Positions 52,395-61,366 of a stretch of 64,000 nucleotides of DNA are shown piece by piece. The stretch's first letter is position 1; every line of letters begins with the position of its first letter. The position numbers and the translations under genes were made by a program. The stretch lies in NCBI GenBank assembly GCA_016212665.1, contig JACREZ010000023.1, positions 62,001 to 126,000 on the forward strand, given 5' to 3'. The stretch comes from Ignavibacteriota bacterium. Lineage in GTDB: Bacteria > Bacteroidota > Ignavibacteria > UBA10030 > SZUA-254. Under the pieces are notes generated by a model. That model was not told the origin of the DNA, ran no database searches, and worked only from the letters and a program-made list of their open reading frames with translations.

Positions 52395-52910
52395 TCATTC
52401 ACGGACGAGAGCGTAAATCAAGTCGTCGAATGTCTGTCCGTTTTTAGTGATGTTCTTCCGGAGGCGGGCTTCAAACCGATACCCTGCTTTTTCAAGAACA
52501 CGCATCGAAGCGATGTTTGTCTCGAACACGCTTGCATAAATTCTCGCAAGGTCAAAGTTGGTGAACGCATATTCGGTCAATCCTTTTACTGCTTCTGTCA
52601 TAATTCCTCTCCCGCGATATTCCTCGCCGAGCCAATAACCAATTTCTGCTGTACGTCGGTACACATCTTCTTTGAAGATCAACCCGATTCCACCAACCGC
52701 TTTCCCCTCCACTTCGATTGCAAGATTGAACGTCCCTTGTATTGTACTTCCCTCCTGAATCCACCACGTTGCTTTTTCCATTGTGTACGGATGCGGAAAT
52801 ACATCACGCATGTTGTTCCAGATGTTGAGATTATTTGCGTGATAGGAGAGCGATTGTTCATCGCCTTCTTGCCAGGGGCGGAGGGTGCAGTTACTGAGTT
52901 GAATGTTCAT
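52395..52910 (-). CDS. GNAT N-acetyltransferase (RimJ/RimL type)
   Basis: A 171-residue acetyltransferase. It begins with MNIQLSNCTLRPWQEGDEQS. The acetyl-CoA pyrophosphate-binding loop is EIGYWLGEEYRGRGIMTEAV, and the C-terminal strand region is IYASVFETNIASMRVLEKAGY followed by FEARLRKN. This is the RimJ/RimL group, which acetylates protein N-termini or small amines. The substrate is unknown. The start has no strong ribosome site. It stands alone between the ATPase and the MazEF locus. Confidence 0.92.
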   Translation of the reverse strand: MNIQLSNCTLRPWQEGDEQSLSYHANNLNIWNNMRDVFPHPYTMEKATWWIQEGSTIQGTFNLAIEVEGKAVGGIGLIFKEDVYRRTAEIGYWLGEEYRGRGIMTEAVKGLTEYAFTNFDLARIYASVFETNIASMRVLEKAGYRFEARLRKNITKNGQTFDDLIYALVRE

Positions 52911-52980
52911 AGTTCTCTTTAGGGATAGAGAAAACTTCCGGTATTTACAAGAGAAGAATGGTAAGCGAAAAGAAAGTCTA

Positions 52981-53325
52981 TCAGAAATTTAACAACGCAC
53001 TGATTTTATTTAACGTCTCTCGAAAAAGATGGTTTGGCAGTTTACAAATAAACTCGGCTTCTCTCGACTTCCAATCAAGACTTTTGATTTGGTCGGATAA
53101 AATAACACCGCTGATTTCCAAATCATCAGAAAGCCGCACCTCAAACGGATAACCTTTTTCCTGACTTGTTATTGGACAAAAGATTGCCAAGTCAGTTTTG
53201 TTGTTGTAGATCAAGGGTGAAATTACTAAAGCAGGTCTTCTCCCGGTTTGTTCATGTCCCGATTGTGGATTGAATGTCAGCCAAACGATGTCGCCTGCAT
53301 CGGGAACATATCGTTTTGGTTTCAC
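52981..53325 (-). CDS. mazF: MazF/PemK-type toxin endoribonuclease
   Basis: A 114-residue protein of normal MazF length. Conserved segments are DAGDIVWLTFNPQSGHEQTGRRPALVISP and NNKTDLAIFCPITSQEKGYPF, then ISGVILSDQIKSLDWKSR. The arginine and threonine of the MazF active site (R in GRRPALV, T in CPITS) are present. MazF cleaves mRNA at short sequence motifs. Its start overlaps the mazE stop by four bases, as is usual for this toxin-antitoxin operon. Confidence 0.93.
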   Translation of the reverse strand: MKPKRYVPDAGDIVWLTFNPQSGHEQTGRRPALVISPLIYNNKTDLAIFCPITSQEKGYPFEVRLSDDLEISGVILSDQIKSLDWKSREAEFICKLPNHLFRETLNKISALLNF

Positions 53326-53564
53326 CAGAGTTCCACCCCAACCCTATTCCCCGAATCAAATTCCCTGTGAAGGTTGGATTTCTTTATTCCTGAAATCAAT
53401 TCATCCAAAGTAAATTTCTTCTCCTCAATCGGCTCGACGGTAATTTTATTATCTTCCAATGTAAGATTAACAAACTCATCCTGTCTGATTCTTGATTGGA
53501 AAGCAAATGCTTTGGGGATTCTTAACGCTAAACTATTTCCCCACTTTTGAATTTTGATACGCAT
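53322..53564 (-). CDS. mazE: MazE-type antitoxin
   Basis: An 80-residue SpoVT-AbrB-fold DNA-binding protein (KIQKWGNSLALRIPKAFA; VNLTLEDNKITVEPIEEKKF). The C-terminal 30 residues should be the flexible MazF-binding tail. It is first in the operon and probably autoregulates it together with MazF. Confidence 0.93.
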   Translation of the reverse strand: MRIKIQKWGNSLALRIPKAFAFQSRIRQDEFVNLTLEDNKITVEPIEEKKFTLDELISGIKKSNLHREFDSGNRVGVELW

Positions 53565-53643
53565 ACGTGACTTTCTTTTTGTTTCTACAAGAAAGATACA
53601 TATTCTTTCAGAAAATCGAAAGAGTCTTATGTGCTAGTGAAAA

Positions 53644-56100
53644 CTACATATTATACTTCAACAAAAAGCTCACAATCGAGTCTGTCGAACCGTTTGTGTT
53701 ATCTATTAGGCTTGCATCGAACGAGGCGACGAGATTGGTAAGCAGACTGTAATCAGCAACGAACGAAATGACCGAGCGCTGTACATCGCCAAAGGTCGGG
53801 ACGAACGTTCCGGAGAGACGGAGTTTTTCCTGAAGCAAACGATACCGCGCTCCAAGCGTGAGCGTTGTATAGTTGAAATCTCTTTGAACCGATGCTGTCT
53901 GCCCGGGAAGTTTGCTGTTGCTGAAGGATAAACCGACCGTGGACTGCAACGGGAATTTCCACGTGGACATCAACATCGTTGTAACAATCGTGCTTTTTGT
54001 GTCGAAACTTCTGAATGTCTTATCATCGGTGTTGCTCGTGCTGAAACTGAACGACGCGTTGTGTCGTGCAACTGCATTGAAATCATATCCCAACTGAACG
54101 AACAAACGACTTGTTAAATCTTCTCTAGCACTTCGCGCTTTTGTGCTGTCGGGTCCGTTCGGATCAAGCGTGTATAATCCGTTTGAACTTGTATTTTGTC
54201 CGTACCCCACGGTGATGTTCGGGAAGTTGAAGCGCGGATAATATGCAACGCTTCCGTTCCAGTTGGTGAAGGTCGTTGTTGCAAGTTTTGTCTCGTCTGT
54301 GTTATCCTTCAACTGTTCAAACGAACCGGTGAGGAAAAGTTGATTCTTTATCAACCGCAGGCGGTCGAACACGTTAAAGCCCTTCACATCTTTTCTGAAA
54401 TATGTCTGCCCAAACGATTGGTACTGACTTCCATGAAAGAGATACGTCCCTTTCAAATAGTTATCGAACATATCAAGTGCAATCCCGCCTTCGTACGACG
54501 TGATGGAACTGATTTTATCAATAGAAAGCGGCACAAGATTTTCGTTCACCGTGATATATTTGGAAACGATGTCCCGGATGTCTTTGAAATCTTTCCGCTT
54601 GTCAGCCGAGTCGGCATCTGTGAAGAGCGAATCAATTTGAGCATCGGTGATGTTTCCTTTTTGAATGTTTGAATTGAATACACTCGCTCCTCCTTGCGCT
54701 GTGAGTTGCAATTTTCTATCGAACATGCCGATGAAGATGTCGGAGCCGAGGACGAGATTTTCCTGCGGCTTGATTCCGTACTTGAGCGACCCAACATCAT
54801 CTTTTGATTTCAAATAGGTGAAACCAAGTTGAAACGATTCACCGCCGCCAAAACTCGGTCGCACTGCCGTCAGTTGTCGCTTGAATGTTCCGTAGCGGTA
54901 TTCCGCCCAGAAATTATTTCCGTTCGTCGTATCGTACGGGCCGAACGCGCCGGTCGGGTTCGGGCGCGTTGTGTCGTTCTGTACGAACGTCAGACTATCT
55001 TTAGAGAAAATGCGAATCGCTTCTCCTTCGATTGTCCGAATGACATCGCCGCTTGCAACATCAACATTAAAGAAACCTAATTTCAGATTTGATGAAACGC
55101 CGCGTAGTCGTTTGCCGCTCATAATCATACTTGGAAACACGGGATAATCATCGCCATACCCGATGCGGAACCAGGGCGTTTTTGCCTCGATGAAGTAACG
55201 GTTCACCGGCTGACGGTCGGTTTGTTCTTCACTGCTTGCAAAGACCTTCCCGCTCAATGTCAACGCGCCTCGTTGGGTTGAAAGATTGAGCCATCCGCGA
55301 TTGTACGGCTTCCATGAATTGGTAAATCGTTCATGGCGAGATTCAACCTTTGCGCTAAGGTTGTACAAAAACTTCGACGGTTCTTCTTCATACGAGAAGA
55401 GCGGACCCTGACTGAACTTCAATGTCTGTGTGTAATAGAGTTGCCCTTTTTTGCTGAACAAATCAACGCGAAACACATGGTTCCCGTCTTCAAGGGCGGG
55501 TTGAACTTTCTGCGGGTCAAGAGTAATCAGGCTGTCGGCAATGGAAGCGATTTTTGTTACATCGTTCCCGTCAATAAATAATTTCATCGTCGAAATATCA
55601 ACCAGCGGGCTGACATTTTTCAGTGCGAGCGCAATCATCAACTCATCTGCGGGAACCGCGCGACCTGTATCGGGGCTGAGGAATACCACCATCCGTTCTT
55701 TCGGCGATGCAGGATGAACAACGAGCCGCAATGGATTGTTCTTTGGATTTTCCGCAGGATACGTATCGTAACCATCTTTCAGCATTATTGTCATCACGAA
55801 ATAATATTCAATTTCGGTCGGGACAACTTCCTCGCCGGAGATTGTTGCTGTAGCAGAGTTTCCGGTGAGCGTCATCTCGACTCGTTTGTAGTCACTCATG
55901 CCTGGCGTCCTGTAGTTCAAAAACATTTGGTTGACACTGATTGCATTCGTCAGGTCAACCTTGACTTCAACCGGTTCGCCTTCTCTTCCTTCGCTTGTGT
56001 TGATGGAGAGAATTTTATCGCTCACTTGCGCGAACATCGGAACGCTCAACATCATGAGCAGGAAAACAGGAACTATTTTTCGTAGAAACAAATTCATCAT
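53644..56100 (-). CDS. Large outer-membrane beta-barrel with N-terminal Ig-like domains
   Basis: An 818-residue protein with a signal peptide (PVFLLMMLSVPMFAQ). Residues 25-230 contain two Ig/fibronectin-like domains (INTSEGREGEPVEVKVDL, MTLTGNSATATISG, VFRVDLFSKKGQLYY). The last 570 residues alternate hydrophobic and polar residues in beta-strands ending in a C-terminal strand FLLKYNM, which is typical of a large outer-membrane barrel. There is no TonB box or plug domain, so it is not a classical TonB-dependent receptor. It follows the FecR-domain gene with 52 bases between, and the upstream secreted gene also belongs to the unit. Function unknown. A role as secretion pore or surface receptor is speculation. 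Confidence 0.75.
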   Translation of the reverse strand: MMNLFLRKIVPVFLLMMLSVPMFAQVSDKILSINTSEGREGEPVEVKVDLTNAISVNQMFLNYRTPGMSDYKRVEMTLTGNSATATISGEEVVPTEIEYYFVMTIMLKDGYDTYPAENPKNNPLRLVVHPASPKERMVVFLSPDTGRAVPADELMIALALKNVSPLVDISTMKLFIDGNDVTKIASIADSLITLDPQKVQPALEDGNHVFRVDLFSKKGQLYYTQTLKFSQGPLFSYEEEPSKFLYNLSAKVESRHERFTNSWKPYNRGWLNLSTQRGALTLSGKVFASSEEQTDRQPVNRYFIEAKTPWFRIGYGDDYPVFPSMIMSGKRLRGVSSNLKLGFFNVDVASGDVIRTIEGEAIRIFSKDSLTFVQNDTTRPNPTGAFGPYDTTNGNNFWAEYRYGTFKRQLTAVRPSFGGGESFQLGFTYLKSKDDVGSLKYGIKPQENLVLGSDIFIGMFDRKLQLTAQGGASVFNSNIQKGNITDAQIDSLFTDADSADKRKDFKDIRDIVSKYITVNENLVPLSIDKISSITSYEGGIALDMFDNYLKGTYLFHGSQYQSFGQTYFRKDVKGFNVFDRLRLIKNQLFLTGSFEQLKDNTDETKLATTTFTNWNGSVAYYPRFNFPNITVGYGQNTSSNGLYTLDPNGPDSTKARSAREDLTSRLFVQLGYDFNAVARHNASFSFSTSNTDDKTFRSFDTKSTIVTTMLMSTWKFPLQSTVGLSFSNSKLPGQTASVQRDFNYTTLTLGARYRLLQEKLRLSGTFVPTFGDVQRSVISFVADYSLLTNLVASFDASLIDNTNGSTDSIVSFLLKYNM

Positions 56101-56152
56101 GGCAGTTTCAAAAATTATGTGTGGTCATTTATGAAGTATGTGAAGCGGCGGC

Positions 56153-56851
56153 TCAATCGCGATAGCGGATGCGTAAACGCTTTTTGTTGTTGCCGTCATC
56201 CTTCAGTTCGATATCGAGAAGATTTTCCCGACCTGTCCCGCTTCCGGCGTTGATAGAACGGCGGGCATCGTCCGTTTCGTTTGATGTTGCATCACGGACA
56301 AACACTCGTCCGTCGGTGTAGGAAATTCCGGTCTGTCCCGGACCGACATCAACTCCTGTGTTGGAAATTGAATTCAGCAGGTTCACCAATCCTTCAAGAA
56401 CGACAACAACATCGCCGCTATCGAGTCGCACCATTGTTCCGCGTGTTCCGCGGATTGCCGCAACGGAAGTCGGTGAAGTAAAAATAAATTTTTCATTCTC
56501 TTGCTTTTGAATATCAAACGAGAACTCACCGCGTGTGAGATGAACATTCTTTTCAAGCGCGCCTTCTTTCTGTTCGCCGAGAATCTGGAGTTCCGATTTC
56601 TCCCGCACGCGCAGAATGCTGTTGTCGGTAAATTTCACAATCGCAATCGAACGGTCACCTGTGCGCACTTTATCGCCTGAATACATCAGTTCTCCCTTTT
56701 TCACCGATGCCCAATCAATCGTCTCGGTTCTTCGGGAAACCTCGCGTATGACTTTCACTGCGAGCGCAATTGATTTTTCTCCGGCAGTCATCATGAAGCC
56801 GAATATCAAACCAATGGCAAGAATGGAAATTGTTATTAATATCTTTTTCAT
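56153..56851 (-). CDS. Exported FecR-domain protein
   Basis: A 232-residue protein with a clean GAAGGAG ribosome site and an N-terminal membrane/signal segment (ILITISILAIGLIFGFM). A FecR domain covers about residues 35-170 (ELMYSGDKVRTGDRSIAIVKF, SELQILGEQKEGALEKNV, FTSPTSVAAIRGTRGTMVRL). FecR proteins usually relay a signal from an outer-membrane receptor to an ECF sigma factor, but FecR-only proteins in this phylum are often structural or of unknown role. No sigma gene is adjacent. The neighbouring barrel and secreted proteins suggest an envelope complex. Confidence 0.85.
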   Translation of the reverse strand: MKKILITISILAIGLIFGFMMTAGEKSIALAVKVIREVSRRTETIDWASVKKGELMYSGDKVRTGDRSIAIVKFTDNSILRVREKSELQILGEQKEGALEKNVHLTRGEFSFDIQKQENEKFIFTSPTSVAAIRGTRGTMVRLDSGDVVVVLEGLVNLLNSISNTGVDVGPGQTGISYTDGRVFVRDATSNETDDARRSINAGSGTGRENLLDIELKDDGNNKKRLRIRYRD

Positions 56852-56865
56852 AGTTACTCCTTCTC

Positions 56866-57987
56866 TTACTCAATCACTTTCATTTCAATAATACGGTCTG
56901 GGTTTCTCATGAGCTCCTCAAGTATCAGTCGTAATTCCATCACCGATATTTTTTGCCCGTTGATATAAATCTCGCCGGTCATCTGATATTCTTCCAGTAA
57001 TCGTTGTAACGCTCCGGCATCCATCCCCGGAATATCATTGAGAATGCTTGATAACCTCTCCGTTGAGACAAATTCTTCTGCGAGATTATTGGTCGTTCCG
57101 CCGCCCGATTGAGAAACTGTGAACTTCCAGACTTCACTATTCAATCCGGCATCGCTTCCGCCTGTTCCTGTTGAAAGCGAACGAACAACCCACACGTATG
57201 ATTTGCCGAGTTCCAACGCACGCACACCTGCCGTCGGATATTGAAAAGTCTGCACACCGACTGGTAATCCTGCATCGCCCGTACGAACGACAAGCAACGG
57301 CGTTCCGCTCAATGCTTCTTCGTTCGATTGATGATGCGTCATTTTTTCATAGATGGAAAGTTCTACTTGCTCGCCATCAAACGCCCATTGAAATAACGGG
57401 AAAGGCGTTGAAATATCGCTGTTGTCCAAAGGGCTGAGGAGTTCGATGCGCGAAAAACTTCTGATAGTGAGAACGATTTCACGTGAATCATAAACGGCCG
57501 GCGTAATTGGATTTACATCTTCAATTCGTAAATGAAATGTGTACGTTCCGTCGGGAAGTTTTCCGGTTGCAAGTGCAAGGTTCTGAATTTTATCTTTCGC
57601 TTCCTGACTGAACACGAACGTTCCCGTTTGAATTGCTACCGAACCATCACGACCAATGTCGGTGTTGCTGATACTCTTCGGAAGTTGAAACGACTCTGTG
57701 TTGAATCGAACCGCATCAATATATTGAGCATCGGCAAGAGCGATATCAACGTTCACAAACAATCGTACTGTTGTGAGCGGCAGACAGTTTTCACAACTCA
57801 TGTCGAGCGTGAAAAACCAGTTCTGACTTCCGAAATTTTCAAAATCTATATCGCCGATAGTAAGTTGATTGATATCGGCATGGGTTTCGTTCAAACGAAG
57901 TTGCTGAGACTTCGCCTGTTCACCGAATAAGAACAGAACGAAACAAGAGATGAAGATGGGTAACCATCGTTTTAAGAGTGGAGACAT
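56866..57987 (-). CDS. Secreted protein of the FecR-barrel operon
   Basis: ATG 57987 has an AAGGA site and starts a signal peptide (LLKRWLPIFISCFVLFLFGEQAKS); the longer frame to 58020 is less likely. The 373-residue product has several Ig-like segments (TLDMSCENCLPLTTVRLFVN with a Cys pair, SPLDNSDISTPFPLFQWAF, GKSYVWVVRSLSTGTGG) and an acidic helical tail. The SPxDN...PxFxW motif is common in extracellular proteins that bind or pattern surface polymers in Bacteroidota. No T9SS domain is visible. The gene lies 14 bases from the FecR gene, so they form an operon. Confidence 0.72.
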   Translation of the reverse strand: MSPLLKRWLPIFISCFVLFLFGEQAKSQQLRLNETHADINQLTIGDIDFENFGSQNWFFTLDMSCENCLPLTTVRLFVNVDIALADAQYIDAVRFNTESFQLPKSISNTDIGRDGSVAIQTGTFVFSQEAKDKIQNLALATGKLPDGTYTFHLRIEDVNPITPAVYDSREIVLTIRSFSRIELLSPLDNSDISTPFPLFQWAFDGEQVELSIYEKMTHHQSNEEALSGTPLLVVRTGDAGLPVGVQTFQYPTAGVRALELGKSYVWVVRSLSTGTGGSDAGLNSEVWKFTVSQSGGGTTNNLAEEFVSTERLSSILNDIPGMDAGALQRLLEEYQMTGEIYINGQKISVMELRLILEELMRNPDRIIEMKVIE

Positions 57988-58100
57988 TGTGTTTCCTTTT
58001 AATTGAATGCTACAATACATAGTGCATAAAAAACGAAATTTTCTGAAAAGTTCGGGTGATTGTTCTCACCGTGCTTCATGCAACGGAACAGGAAGCGAAA

Positions 58101-59417
58101 TCAAAAACTCGCGATATCATTATAAATCACAAACGCCATAAAAGCAAGAAGCAGAACAAATCCGACTTTTTGAATTCCTAACTTCACTTTCAATGGAATT
58201 TCCCGGCGCGTAATCTTTTCATAAATCATCAGCGTCAGATGTCCGCCATCGAGCGCGGGAATCGGGAGAATGTTCAGCACGGCGAGCGAGACGCTGAGCA
58301 TTGCCATGAACGTGAGAAAACTTCCGAGTCCGTACTCGGCAGATTGCGTCGCCATCTGTGCGATGCGAATCGGACCGCCGAATGATTCTTTCACCGTTGC
58401 TTTCCCGAAAATAATATTTCCCACCGATTGAATTATCAAATCAACAACCCGAACGACTTCCCGCACACCCTGTCCCATCGCCTCGAAGAACGAATATTCA
58501 ATCCGCTTCGATGGTCCTGTGTACATTCTTCCGATGCTGATGCCGATGCGTCCCGATTCGTTCACCGTCACTGCGCCGGAATACGTTGAGTCTTTCCGCT
58601 TCCATTCGACGTTGAGCGTGTTGTTCGCGTTGGCGCGGATGATTTTTATGATTTGATGGTCGGAATAAATTTTTGTCTCATTGATTGCCGTAATAACATC
58701 GCCCGGTGCAAGCCCCAATTTCTCGGCGGGTTTGCCAAGTTCGACTGCCTGAATAACCGGTACAGTAAACGCTTCAACGATACCGATTCCGTCACGGAGG
58801 GTATCATTTGGGTTGATTGCAGAGACCATCAACATTTGCTGACTTCCCGAACGCTGAACCGCAATCTGTAAATCTTTCCCGATGTTATCAAGATAGACTG
58901 CATCGTTCACTTCTCCCCAATGTGCAACATTCTTTCCGTTCACCGAGATAATCTTATCGCCGATTTGAAATCCTGCTTGCGCGGCGGCGCTTTCTTCAAC
59001 AACGTATCCGACTTCCGTTGTCTCTTCGATGTACTTCCCGCGTGAATAATGAATTCCCCAGAAAATTCCGATTGCGAGGAGAAGATTCATAATCACTCCG
59101 GCGGAAATGACAATCGAACGCATCCACAACGGCTTTGCGCGAAACTCCCATGGTTGTACCTGAGCGTTCGCGAACTCCGTATCAAAACTTTCGTCCACCA
59201 TGCCTGCGATTTTCACATAGCCGCCGAGCGGAAGCCACGAGATGCAATAATCTGTCTCACCGATTTTTTTCCCGAACGCACGCGGCGGAAATCCGATGGA
59301 GAAAACGTCCACTCTCATCCCTGTCAGTTTTGCGGCGATGAAGTGTCCGAACTCGTGAATGAATACTAACACTCCGAGCGTAATACCTGTGTATAAAATT
59401 GTGTTCAAAAAATCCAT
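58101..59417 (-). CDS. rseP: Site-2 protease RseP
   Basis: A 438-residue intramembrane metalloprotease. His21, Glu22 and His25 in VFIHEFGHFIAAKL are the HExxH motif. Two PDZ domains follow (AGFQIGDKIISVNGKNVAH; LGLAPGDVITAINETKIYS). The third metal site lies in the last membrane region (NILPIPALDGGHLTLMIYE). RseP cleaves anti-sigma factors and leftover signal peptides in the membrane. It sits downstream of dxr with 9 bases between, the common dxr-rseP order. ECF sigma/anti-sigma pairs elsewhere in the window (61367-62748) are possible substrates, by inference. Confidence 0.96.
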   Translation of the reverse strand: MDFLNTILYTGITLGVLVFIHEFGHFIAAKLTGMRVDVFSIGFPPRAFGKKIGETDYCISWLPLGGYVKIAGMVDESFDTEFANAQVQPWEFRAKPLWMRSIVISAGVIMNLLLAIGIFWGIHYSRGKYIEETTEVGYVVEESAAAQAGFQIGDKIISVNGKNVAHWGEVNDAVYLDNIGKDLQIAVQRSGSQQMLMVSAINPNDTLRDGIGIVEAFTVPVIQAVELGKPAEKLGLAPGDVITAINETKIYSDHQIIKIIRANANNTLNVEWKRKDSTYSGAVTVNESGRIGISIGRMYTGPSKRIEYSFFEAMGQGVREVVRVVDLIIQSVGNIIFGKATVKESFGGPIRIAQMATQSAEYGLGSFLTFMAMLSVSLAVLNILPIPALDGGHLTLMIYEKITRREIPLKVKLGIQKVGFVLLLAFMAFVIYNDIASF

Positions 59418-59426
59418 AGTTTCTTT

Positions 59427-60581
59427 TTATTTGATTGATGAAAGAACAAACGCACGCGCTTGTTTGTCCGCTTCAATGATTGCTTCGAGCGATGCGTTCG
59501 TCTCGTGCGGAACCGAATCCAACGCCTGTTCGATGAGTTGTGGAATTTGTGTGAAGCGAATTTGCTTCTTCAAAAATAAATCCACTGCGACTTCATTCGC
59601 CGCGTTGAGAATTGCCGGTGCAGTTCCGCCTTGCTTCAATGCCTGATACGCAAGATTCAAACACGGAAACTTCTCCGTGTCCGGTTCAAAGAATGTCATT
59701 TCGCGGAGTTGGGCAAAATCCACACGCGGGTGCGGAGCGGGCAATCGTTCGGGATACGTGAGCGCGTACTGAATCGGAATTTTCATATCAGGGACGCCGA
59801 GTTGCGCCTTCACCGAACCGTCCACAAACTCCACCATCGAATGAATGATGGATTGCGGATGAATCACCACGTCAATCTTTTCCGGCGGAAGATTGAACAG
59901 CCAGTGGGCTTCAATCACTTCAAGACCTTTGTTCATCATCGTTGCCGAGTCAATGGTGATTTTGTTTCCCATGTTCCAGTTCGGATGTTTCAACGCATCT
60001 TCCACCCGAATAGTTTCAAACTTCGATTTGTCGAGATGAAGGAACGGTCCGCCCGATGCCGTGAGAATCAATTTGGAAATATGCCGGGCGTCTTCTCCCG
60101 ATAAACATTGAAGAATAGCACTGTGTTCGCTATCTACAGGAACAAGTGTCGAGTTATACTCTTTTAATAGAGCCGTAATCAACGCGCCTGCAACAACGAG
60201 CGTTTCCTTGTTTGCCAGCGCAATTGTTTTTCCTTGTTTGATTGCTTCAATGGTCGGCTTCAATCCCGCAAATCCGACGAGCGAATTAATGACGATGTCG
60301 CTCGTTTCAATTTGCACAAGTTCCTGCAATCCGTTTTCGCCTACGAACAACTCCACCGAACCATTGAGCCGTTGTTTAAGCGATGCCGCTGCAGATTCAT
60401 TCATCACACCAACGCGCTCCGGTTTGAATCTCGCAATCTGCTCTTCAAGTAGAGCAATGTTTGAATTGGTTGTGAGAGAAGTCGGACGGAAACGCTCAGG
60501 AAACCGGGCAATCACTTCGAGACTGTTTTTCCCAATCGAGCCTGTCGAGCCGAGGATGCAAATATTCTTTGTTTTACCCAT
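59427..60581 (-). CDS. dxr: 1-deoxy-D-xylulose-5-phosphate reductoisomerase
   Basis: The first committed step of the MEP isoprenoid pathway, NADPH- and metal-dependent. 384 residues, normal length. Motifs: NADPH-binding ILGSTGSIGKNSLEV, ALANKETLVVAG, metal/substrate sites in PVDSEHSAILQCL and LTASGGPFL, the flexible-loop HPNWNMGNKITIDSATMMNK and GLEVIEAHWLF, and IIHSMVEFVDGSVKAQLG. All key segments are intact. The gene is immediately upstream of rseP. Confidence 0.97.
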   Translation of the reverse strand: MGKTKNICILGSTGSIGKNSLEVIARFPERFRPTSLTTNSNIALLEEQIARFKPERVGVMNESAAASLKQRLNGSVELFVGENGLQELVQIETSDIVINSLVGFAGLKPTIEAIKQGKTIALANKETLVVAGALITALLKEYNSTLVPVDSEHSAILQCLSGEDARHISKLILTASGGPFLHLDKSKFETIRVEDALKHPNWNMGNKITIDSATMMNKGLEVIEAHWLFNLPPEKIDVVIHPQSIIHSMVEFVDGSVKAQLGVPDMKIPIQYALTYPERLPAPHPRVDFAQLREMTFFEPDTEKFPCLNLAYQALKQGGTAPAILNAANEVAVDLFLKKQIRFTQIPQLIEQALDSVPHETNASLEAIIEADKQARAFVLSSIK

Positions 60582-60701
60582 TAAAAAGCATAATCCCCTT
60601 CAAATGTTCGAAGAGGACAGAAACAAGGTACAGAAATCTTGAGAGGATTGCAAAGGGAAAAACGATGTGTGGATTGTAAAGTAAACTTGAAAACTCAAAT
60701 A

Positions 60702-60932
60702 CTAAAGTCTGCTCCACTCTTCAAGAGAGATTTCCTTTTCTGTGATAGATTCAATTTCATTCATCATCATTCGTAACTGTGGAATTGTGTATTCAGCATT
60801 GGAAGGAATAGCAAGACGATGATGGTTGAAAAGCATAAACTGATGCTTGGTTCCGCTGTATGGTCCCTCGAAACCGAGACGACGAAGTCGCCTGATAAAA
60901 TCCTGTCGTTTACAAGGCGCCCACCGGCTCAA
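60702..60932 (-). CDS. hicA: HicA-type toxin with a non-ATG start
   Basis: A 76-residue HicA mRNA interferase-like protein (RWAPCKRQDFIRRLRRLGF, then YSGTKHQFMLFNHHRLAIPS, which carries the catalytic His). The frame is open from TTG 60956. TTG 60932 has an AAGGA site eight bases upstream and fits the short family N-terminus better. Both choices overlap the end of hicB. The start lacks ATG or GTG, which is unusual; low-level initiation would limit toxin production. HicA degrades mRNA in a dsRNA-binding-fold toxin-antitoxin pair. Confidence 0.82.
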   Translation of the reverse strand: MSRWAPCKRQDFIRRLRRLGFEGPYSGTKHQFMLFNHHRLAIPSNAEYTIPQLRMMMNEIESITEKEISLEEWSRL

Positions 60933-61182
60933 GTTCAGGTTCCTTGTTGAGGTCAAGGTTATTGATGACGGGCAACGGATGACGTAATTTTAGACCAAGA
61001 AGAATCCATTCTTCAAGCGTCGAACGTAAATCATTCTCACATTCTTTGAGTGATTTCCCAAACGCTATTACTCCTTTGCACAGAGGAATTCTTCCGCTAT
61101 ATGAATTATCTTCGAGTTTGTCGTAGAGCGCCATTGCCATTGCCTGCTCAATATACTCGCTGAGGATATATGTTGTCGTCAT
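60910..61182 (-). CDS. hicB: HicB-type antitoxin
   Basis: A 90-residue HicB-like protein with the partial RNase-H-fold segment YSGRIPLCKGVIAFGKSLKECENDLRS. It has no C-terminal ribbon-helix-helix or HTH extension, so it is the short HicB form. It is encoded upstream of hicA (HicB-HicA order) with an overlap of 23 bases to the TTG 60932 start. The proteins would form the toxin-antitoxin complex. Confidence 0.85.
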   Translation of the reverse strand: MTTTYILSEYIEQAMAMALYDKLEDNSYSGRIPLCKGVIAFGKSLKECENDLRSTLEEWILLGLKLRHPLPVINNLDLNKEPELEPVGAL

Positions 61183-61366
61183 AGTTGTTTGAAAATTGCA
61201 GAACTAACATAGAGAACTAAAAAGAATTTTCCAAGAATATCCACCGTTGCCCGACACCCTGCGACCCCTAACTTTGAAGTCACCAAGTCATTTCCAATAT
61301 TCCTGTAACCTTTCAGCCCATACTGAGTTTATTAGATAACGGATCCTTCAACTATTTCGATACTTT

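Noticed and set aside
60208-60642. 144-residue plus-strand open frame over dxr
   Set aside because: Shadow of a well-conserved housekeeping gene with no independent features.
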